A DNA stretch of 10,358 bases from CAYPEL01 sp964409635. Lineage in GTDB: Bacteria; Pseudomonadota; Gammaproteobacteria; DSM-19610. Both the position numbers and the translations under genes were made by a program. The stretch is taken from positions 1 to 10,358 of the forward strand of contig CAYPEL010000097.1 of the NCBI GenBank assembly GCA_964409635.1, given 5' to 3'. Of this stretch, positions 5,067 to 10,358 are shown piece after piece (positions within the stretch are counted from its first letter, which is position 1; every line of letters starts with the position of its first letter). Under the pieces are notes generated by a model. It did not search any database. It worked only from the letters and a program-made list of their open reading frames with translations, and was not told where the DNA came from.

Positions 5067-5945
5067 ATGTCGCTTTGGCAGAACATAGAAAAGCAAATTT
5101 CTGAAGCGCTGGAACAGTCCATCAGCCTGTCACGTCCCGATGCAGTAGCCGGTGGCTGTATCAATCAGGCATACCGGGTTTATTCTGACGGGCAAAAATT
5201 CTTCATTAAAGTTAATGATGCATCGAGCTTGTCTATGTTCGAGGCCGAAGCCGAAGGTTTGGACGAGATTGGCCGGGCGAAGGAATTAAGTATTCCCTCG
5301 CCTGTTTGCTGCGGTGTTGTTGAAGAGCAGGCTTTTCTGGTGATGGACGATCTGCAGTTAGGTGGGTCGGGTGATGATTCGGCGCTCGGTGAAGGACTGG
5401 CCGCTATGCATCGTATGACGGCGGACACTTTTGGCTGGCATCGCGCCAATACCATCGGTTCGACACCACAAATCAATACACAAGGATCGAGTTGGCTCAG
5501 CTTTTGGCGCGATCACCGGCTGGGTTATCAACTAAAACTTGCCCGGCAAAAAAGTGCAAGGTCACAATTACAGAAAACCGGTGAGCAGCTGCTTGAAAGT
5601 TTACCTCTATTGCTCAAAGGTCATGAGCCTGTTGCATCCCTGCTGCACGGTGATCTATGGTCTGGGAATTACGCGTTCACCAAAAATGGCAAACCGGCGA
5701 TATTTGACCCGGCTGTTTATTATGGTGATCGTGAAACCGATCTGGCAATGACTGAATTGTTTGGTGGTTTTAGCGGCGATTTCTACGCAGCTTATCAAAA
5801 TGCCTGGCCGCTGGATTCAGGTTATCCGTTAAGAAAAAAACTCTACAACCTGTACCATATTCTGAATCACTATAATCTGTTTGGTGGTGGCTATTTGTCG
5901 CAGGCACAAGGCATGATGCAATCCATGCTCAGCGAAGTACGCTGA
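5067..5945 (+). CDS. fructosamine kinase family protein
   Basis: This 292-residue cytoplasmic protein belongs to the fructosamine-3-kinase/ketosamine-3-kinase family, like E. coli YniA (286 residues). It has an aminoglycoside-phosphotransferase-like fold. Members phosphorylate sugars attached to amines, which destabilises the adduct and repairs glycated proteins or small amines; the substrate here is unknown. Visible motifs are a glycine-containing nucleotide loop VAGGCINQAYRV (27-38), the ATP-contacting Lys48 in FFIKV, the catalytic loop LLHGDLWSGN with Asp196 and Asn201, and the metal-binding FDPAVYYGDRETDLAM with Asp214. All key residues are intact. The ribosome binding site is weak (GAAG 13 bases upstream). 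The gene follows the lipoprotein after 35 bases and precedes the permease by seven bases, so the three are probably co-transcribed. Confidence 0.9.
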   Translation: MSLWQNIEKQISEALEQSISLSRPDAVAGGCINQAYRVYSDGQKFFIKVNDASSLSMFEAEAEGLDEIGRAKELSIPSPVCCGVVEEQAFLVMDDLQLGGSGDDSALGEGLAAMHRMTADTFGWHRANTIGSTPQINTQGSSWLSFWRDHRLGYQLKLARQKSARSQLQKTGEQLLESLPLLLKGHEPVASLLHGDLWSGNYAFTKNGKPAIFDPAVYYGDRETDLAMTELFGGFSGDFYAAYQNAWPLDSGYPLRKKLYNLYHILNHYNLFGGGYLSQAQGMMQSMLSEVR

Positions 5946-5952
5946 AATAGTG

Positions 5953-6717
5953 ATGCACGAATTAATTATCTCACCCTGGTTGTTCGCAGGTTTATTACTT
6001 GCCGTTGCCTTGGTTTATTCGGCCCTGGGTCTGGGCGGCGGCTCTTCATATACCGCACTGATGGCTATATTCGGTATGAGTTATTTGTACATACCGCCCA
6101 TTGCATTAACTTTGAATCTGGCTGTGACAACGATAGCCGCGTTCAATTTCATCCGTAATGGGCATTTGCGTTTCGGCCTGTTACTGCCTTTTTTGCTGGC
6201 TTCCATGCCAATGGCCTACCTCGGTGGCGCATTGCAAATCAGTCAGACGGCCTTTCTTTGGGCGCTGCTGGTATCTCTGGTGTTTGTCGCCTTGCGAATA
6301 TATTTACTGGATAGCCTGGCTTTCAGACTTCAGCTGGCTGCAAAAAGTAAACTCATTATTTGCCTGCTTGCCGGTGCGGTGCTTGGTTTAGTGGCAGGCG
6401 TTGTCGGGATTGGTGGTGGCATCTATCTGGTGCCGTTGATTATCGTACTGGGTCTGGGTAACCCAAAAGAAGCGGCGGCATGCGGAGCTGTGTTTGTTTG
6501 GATGAATTCTTTTATGGGTCTGGTGTCACGCTTTCAGCATCAGGCGATTGAGATAACGGCAGACCTGTCACTGTTACTGGTGGCCGTCATAATTGGCGGA
6601 GCGTTGGGTTCACACCTGGGTGCTGCAAAACTTAAACCGGCCGTGATGGAAAAGTGGTTAGGCGGAATTATTCTGGTGGCAATTGTATTGCTGATTAAAC
6701 GGATCAGTAGCAGTTAG
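5953..6717 (+). CDS. TauE/SafE family membrane permease
   Basis: The product is a 254-residue inner-membrane protein of the sulfite exporter TauE/SafE (TSUP, formerly DUF81) family. It is highly hydrophobic, with about eight membrane segments in two related halves. Each half opens with a glycine-rich motif, GLGGGSSYTALM early on and GIGGGIYLVPLI near residue 153, which mark the family repeat. Family members move sulfur-containing or organic anions such as sulfite, sulfoacetate or taurine-derived products, but many have no known substrate, and nothing nearby points to one. I chose the ATG at 5953; a GTG at 5950 directly before it would add one residue. It lies seven bases after the kinase gene. 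It converges on hemE with 16 bases between stops and no terminator-like hairpin. Confidence 0.9.
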   Translation: MHELIISPWLFAGLLLAVALVYSALGLGGGSSYTALMAIFGMSYLYIPPIALTLNLAVTTIAAFNFIRNGHLRFGLLLPFLLASMPMAYLGGALQISQTAFLWALLVSLVFVALRIYLLDSLAFRLQLAAKSKLIICLLAGAVLGLVAGVVGIGGGIYLVPLIIVLGLGNPKEAAACGAVFVWMNSFMGLVSRFQHQAIEITADLSLLLVAVIIGGALGSHLGAAKLKPAVMEKWLGGIILVAIVLLIKRISSS

Positions 6718-6733
6718 GTAACCCCTAGATACT

Positions 6734-7798
6734 TTACTTGTGGTAGTCGCCACTCAATTCGTGCACAGCGGTGATCATGGCGCCCGCGTGTTCTGGATCT
6801 ATGCCCGGGTGAATACCGTGACCCAGGTTGAATACATGCCCATTACCCTTGCCGAAGCTGCGCAACACTTTACCCACCTGGTCACGAATGACGTCAGGTG
6901 AGGCATATAAGACGGCAGGATCGAGGTTCCCCTGGAGTGCTACTTTTTCACCCACACGCCGCCTGGCATCGGCCAGGTCAGTGGTCCAGTCCAGGCCCAG
7001 CGCATCGGCTCCGGTTTCGGCCATGGTTTCGAGCCACTGTCCGCCGTTCTTGGTGAACAGGATTACCGGCACACGCCGACCGTCGTGTTCGCGGGTCAGT
7101 GATTGAATGATTTGTTGCATCGGTTTTAGCGAGAAGCGGTAATAATCATCCGGCGTCAGCGCACCACCCCAGGTGTCAAACAGCATCACGGCTTGCGCGC
7201 CGCTTTCGATTTGTGCGTTCAGATAGAGCGTGACTGATTGGGCGACGGTATCGAGCAGCTGCTCGAGTAATTCAGGCCGGTTATAGAGCATGGCCTTGAT
7301 GGTCTTAAAGTCTTTGCTGGAGCTGCCTTCAACCATGTAGGTCGCCAGTGTCCAGGGGCTGCCGGAAAAGCCGATTAAGGGTACCCGGCCATTGAGTTCC
7401 CGGTGGATAGTGGAAACAGCATCCATGACATAGCGTAATTCCTGCTGCGGGTCGGGCACACCAAGTTTTTTGATAGCCGCTTCATCGCGAACTGGATGTT
7501 TGAAGCGTGGGCCTTCACCTTCGGAAAAATAGAGTCCGAGACCCATGGCGTCGGGAATGGTGAGGATGTCCGAGAACAGAATGGCGGCGTCGAGCGGGAA
7601 TCGCTCAAGTGGTTGCAGGGTGACTTCACAAGCCAAATCCGGCGTTGTACAGAGCTGCATGAAGCTACCGGCCTGTTTGCGCGTGGCCCGGTATTCAGGC
7701 AGGTAACGGCCAGCCTGGCGCATCATCCAGACGGGTGTGACGTCTACGGGCTGGCGTAGGAGGGCGCGCAGGAAGCGGTCGTTTTTTAGTTCGGTCAT
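6734..7798 (-). CDS. hemE: uroporphyrinogen decarboxylase
   Basis: This 354-residue cytoplasmic enzyme removes the four acetate carboxyls of uroporphyrinogen III to give coproporphyrinogen III in heme biosynthesis. Its length equals that of E. coli HemE. The signature MMRQAGRYLPEYR carries Arg27 to Arg31, and FSDIL carries the catalytic Asp77. Tyr154 (TLATYMVEG), Thr209 (LFDTWGG; Ser in E. coli) and His327 (FNLGHGIHPG) fall at the known substrate-binding positions. The start at 7798 lies 15 bases after the gltD stop with no strong Shine-Dalgarno, so expression probably relies on the gltBD transcript. The same gltB-gltD-hemE order occurs in Pseudomonas. Glutamate is the starting point of C5-pathway tetrapyrrole synthesis, which gives the linkage some sense. 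Confidence 0.97.
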   Translation of the reverse strand: MTELKNDRFLRALLRQPVDVTPVWMMRQAGRYLPEYRATRKQAGSFMQLCTTPDLACEVTLQPLERFPLDAAILFSDILTIPDAMGLGLYFSEGEGPRFKHPVRDEAAIKKLGVPDPQQELRYVMDAVSTIHRELNGRVPLIGFSGSPWTLATYMVEGSSSKDFKTIKAMLYNRPELLEQLLDTVAQSVTLYLNAQIESGAQAVMLFDTWGGALTPDDYYRFSLKPMQQIIQSLTREHDGRRVPVILFTKNGGQWLETMAETGADALGLDWTTDLADARRRVGEKVALQGNLDPAVLYASPDVIRDQVGKVLRSFGKGNGHVFNLGHGIHPGIDPEHAGAMITAVHELSGDYHK

Positions 7799-7813
7799 AG
7801 TGGCTAGCGGACT

Positions 7814-9269
7814 CTAACGCGGTAATTCAGATGAACCCATAAGGAATTCATCGACTGCACGCGCACACTGGCGGCCTTCGCGGATCGCCCAGACAATCAG
7901 CGATTGCCCGCGCCGCATGTCCCCGGCGGCAAATACTTTGTCGAGTGAGGTTTTGTAAGCGTCACCACCTTCCGTACCCCCTTTAACGTTACCACGGCCA
8001 TCGTACTCCATACCCAATTCATCCAGCATGCCGGTGTGAATTGGGTGGACGAAGCCCATTGCAATTAATACTAAATCGGCTTCGAGTTCAAACTCGCTGC
8101 CTGCTACCTCGTTCATTTTCCAACCGCCGTTAGCATCCTTTTCCCATTCGACGCGGATGCAGTGAATGGCTTTTACCCTGCCGTTTTCACCCGTAATTTT
8201 TTTGGTTGCAACGCACCAGTCACGTTTTGCACCTTCTTCCTGCGAGCTGGAGGTGCGCATTTTATTCGGCCAGTTCGGCCAGACCAGATCCTTGTTTTCT
8301 TTTTCCGGGGGGCGCGGCATGATTTCCAGCTGGGTAACGGATGTAGCGCCCTGCCTGATGGAGGTGCCGATGCAGTCAGAACCCGTGTCACCACCACCGA
8401 TGACAATAACGTGTTTNNNNNNNNNNGGCGCTCAGGGTGATGTCGTCTGCAAGCGTATCACCGGCGATACGTTTATTTTGCTGGGGCAGGAACTGCATGG
8501 CGAAATGCACGCCCTCGTGTTCCCGGCCCGGCACGGGCAGGTCGCGGGAGTGTTCCGAGCCGCCGGTCAATGCCACGGCGTCAAACGCTGTCAATAATTG
8601 TTTGGCAGGGATGTCAGCACCGATATGGGTATTTGGTTTGAAGCTGACGCCCTCGGCTTGCATCTGTTCCATGCGCCGGTCGATGATGTGCTTTTCCATT
8701 TTAAAATCAGGAATGCCGTAACGCATCAAACCGCCGATACGGTCATTTTTTTCAAACAGTGTGACCTCGTGACCGGCGCGCGCCAGTTGCTGGGCACAGG
8801 CCATCCCGGCCGGGCCAGAGCCGACTACAGCGACTTTTTTCCCGGTTTTATGTGCTGCGGGTAAAGGCTTGATCCAGCCGTTTTCCCAGGCCTTGTCGAC
8901 AATAGCGCATTCAATGGTTTTGATCGTTACCGGGTCATCCTGGATATTCAGGGTACAGGATTCCTGGCAGGGTGCGGGACAAATACGACCGGTAAACTCG
9001 GGGAAGTTATTGGTCGAGTGCAGGACGCTTGAAGCCTGTTGCCATTCACCACGGTACACCAGGTCGTTCCAGTCCGGGATGATGTTGTTAACCGGGCAAC
9101 CTGGGTGGCAGAACGGTATGCCACAGTCCATGCAACGCCCACCCTGGATACTGACGTCGGCATCATCGAGTGGAATGACAAACTCTTTATAATGCTGGAC
9201 GCGCTCATCAACCGGGCGGTAGCTGCGGTCGAGGCTTTCGAATTCGATAAATCCGGTTGGCTTGCCCAT
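7814..9269 (-). CDS. gltD: glutamate synthase small (beta) subunit, interrupted by an assembly gap
   Basis: GltD carries electrons from NAD(P)H through FAD and iron-sulfur clusters to GltB for glutamate synthesis from glutamine and 2-oxoglutarate. The first 281 residues start MGKPTGFIEFESLDRSYRPV. They hold the Fe-S cysteines CMDCGIPFCHPGC (46-58) and CPAPCQESC (97-105), then the FAD motif VVGSGPAGMACA (148-159). After ten N, 200 more residues start KHVIVIGGGDTGSDCIG, the NAD(P)H Rossmann site, and end with AAGDMRRGQSLIVWAIREGR and a normal TAG stop. The two parts are in different frames as printed, but each is a perfect family match and only two or three residues should be missing. The sequence type is the 'MGKPTGF' group (TIGR01317-like). 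Start at 9269 is two bases after the gltB stop with GGAGG upstream. Confidence 0.93.
8417..8426. other. run of ten N, assembly gap inside gltD
   Basis: Ten undetermined bases separate the codons for Leu-Ser-Ala (8427-8435) from those for Lys-His-Val (8416-8408). Ten is not a multiple of three, so the printed length breaks the reading frame. In relatives this junction reads roughly A-(K/T)-G-K-H-V, so the true missing sequence is probably about six bases. The N run is best treated as a scaffold placeholder of arbitrary length. Confidence 0.9.
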
Positions 9270-9271
9270 GC

Positions 9272-10358
9272 CTATTTGCCTCCAGCCGCAGCGGTAAGCC
9301 CGGCTGATTCGTTCTGTGATTGCTTCATTTCTTCCAGTGCCCGGCGGTAGTCGACCGGCATGACTTTAACGAAGTTGGGTAACATGTTTTCCCAGTTATC
9401 GAGAATATGCTTGGCAACTGAACTGCCCGTGTAGTGCAGGTGTTTTTCAATCAGCCCTTGCAAACGCAGCGCGTCATAGCGGGACATGTCGGAACTCACA
9501 TCAACCTTGCCGTGGGTTTCCAGGTCGCCACCTTGATGGTCGCTGGCTTCCAGCGCGGCGTCTTCTTCAGGAACCGGTTCCAGGTCAACCATGGCCAGGT
9601 TGCAACGTTCTTTAAAGGTACCGGCTGCGTCCAGGACGTAGGCGATACCGCCTGACATACCGGCGGCAAAATTACGCCCGGTTTCTCCCAGTACCACGGC
9701 AATGCCGCCGGTCATGTATTCACAGCCATGGTCACCGGCGCCTTCGACAACGGCAGTCGCGCCTGAATTGCGTACCGCAAAGCGTTCACCGGCGACACCC
9801 CGGAAGAAGCATTCACCACTGATAGCGCCGTACAAAACCGTATTGCCGACGATAATATTGTGTTCCGCTACGATGGGGCAATCTTTGGGCGGGTAGACAA
9901 TCAGGCGGCCGCCCGAAAGGCCTTTGCCAACGTAATCGTTGCCTTCGCCTTCGAGTTCCAGTGTTACACCCCGCGCTAACCAGGCGCCAAAGCTTTGCCC
10001 GGCAACACCCTTGAGCTTGATATGAATGCAGTCATCCGGCAGGCCGTCATGGCCGTAGCGTTCCGCGACCCGGCCGGACAGCATGGCGCCTACCGTCCGG
10101 TTGGTGTTCATGATCGGGGATTCGATGGTTACGCTTTCACCGCGTTCCAGTGCTGGTTTGGCCTGTTCAATGAGCCAGTTGTCGAGCGCTTTGTCGAGAC
10201 CGTGATCTTGGGTTTCACAGTTAGAACGGGCGACATCAGCAGCCATTTGTGGCTGGAATAAAATTTTCGAATAGTCCAGTCCATGGGCTTTCCAGTGGCC
10301 TATCGCCTTACGGGTGTCGAGCTTGTCGATACGTCCGATCATTTCGTCTAGTGTGCGG
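9272..10358 (-). CDS. gltB: glutamate synthase large (alpha) subunit, carboxy-terminal part
   Basis: The frame is open to the window edge and shows the last 361 residues of a protein that is normally about 1,500 long. GltB has a glutaminase domain, a 2-oxoglutarate-reducing FMN/3Fe-4S domain and a carboxy-terminal beta-helix. Only the end of the FMN-domain region (RTLDEMIGRIDKLDTRK) and the beta-helix are in the window. The helix is shown by repeated glycine turns such as GEGNDYVGKGLSGGRLIVYPP, NTVLYGAISGECFFRGVAGERF, VVEGAGDHGCEYMTGGIAVVLG and GRNFAAGMSGGIAYVLD. The tail ends with WENMLPNFVKVMPVDYRRAL followed by a short low-complexity AAAGGK. The stop is two bases before gltD, and the last codons contain the gltD ribosome binding site, so the subunits are coupled. 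An internal Met at 10342 is not the start. Confidence 0.96.
   Translation of the reverse strand, partial: RTLDEMIGRIDKLDTRKAIGHWKAHGLDYSKILFQPQMAADVARSNCETQDHGLDKALDNWLIEQAKPALERGESVTIESPIMNTNRTVGAMLSGRVAERYGHDGLPDDCIHIKLKGVAGQSFGAWLARGVTLELEGEGNDYVGKGLSGGRLIVYPPKDCPIVAEHNIIVGNTVLYGAISGECFFRGVAGERFAVRNSGATAVVEGAGDHGCEYMTGGIAVVLGETGRNFAAGMSGGIAYVLDAAGTFKERCNLAMVDLEPVPEEDAALEASDHQGGDLETHGKVDVSSDMSRYDALRLQGLIEKHLHYTGSSVAKHILDNWENMLPNFVKVMPVDYRRALEEMKQSQNESAGLTAAAGGK

Noticed and set aside
6715..6736. Possible terminator between the TauE/SafE gene and hemE
   Set aside because: Only a four-base TAGG/CCTA stem with no T tract can be formed, which is too weak to call.
7814..8416. gltD carboxy-terminal part as a separate gene or pseudogene
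   Set aside because: The frame is open through the Rossmann motif up to the N run and continues the amino-terminal half without loss, so one intact gene with a gap is the simpler reading.
1..10358. CRISPR array, prophage, defence island or tRNA/rRNA genes
   Set aside because: No regularly spaced repeats, phage structural genes, defence genes other than the lone HNH protein, or recognisable cloverleaf or rRNA segments were seen.

Overview
The window looks like a chromosomal housekeeping segment from a gammaproteobacterium, probably from a draft or metagenome assembly because it contains a run of ten N. The affiliation is an inference. It rests on a 93-residue PpiC parvulin and a 354-residue HemE that closely follow their E. 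coli counterparts, on a gltB-gltD-hemE order, and on a three-gene (split alpha) proton-translocating transhydrogenase. The beta subunit of glutamate synthase is not the enterobacterial/pseudomonad sequence type but the 'MGKPTGF' type common in many other bacteria, so an enteric bacterium or Pseudomonas is unlikely. I could not assign a genus.

Layout. 1-587 is mostly non-coding: the possible start of a leftward gene at the edge, overlapping inverted repeats, a perfect Shine-Dalgarno with only 6-7-codon reading frames behind it, a possible 43-residue acidic protein and a 58-bp inverted repeat. 588-3372 is a leftward operon pntAA-pntAB-pntB (read right to left) with ATGA overlaps at both junctions. 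3373-3791 holds the pnt leader and promoter region, with several inverted repeats, and then a MITE-like element of about 145 bp. 3792-4385 is a rightward solitary HNH endonuclease gene. 4540-6717 is a rightward run of ppiC, a small lipoprotein, a fructosamine-kinase family gene and a TauE/SafE permease gene. 6734-10358 is a leftward operon gltB (3' part only), gltD and hemE, converging on the permease gene.

How the genes relate. The transhydrogenase makes NADPH at the expense of the proton gradient, and GltBD consumes reduced nicotinamide cofactor to make glutamate. Glutamate is also the precursor for C5-pathway tetrapyrrole synthesis, in which HemE acts, which fits the gltBD-hemE linkage. 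The four-gene rightward run has short spacings but no shared pathway that I can defend.

I found no CRISPR array, prophage, toxin-antitoxin pair, defence island, tRNA or rRNA, and no convincing new multi-gene system. The parts most worth a second look are non-coding: the structured pnt leader with inverted repeats around a possible promoter, the MITE-like element beside the HNH gene, and the 5' intergenic region with its orphan ribosome binding site. The N run in gltD is best explained as an assembly gap of arbitrary length, not a frameshift.
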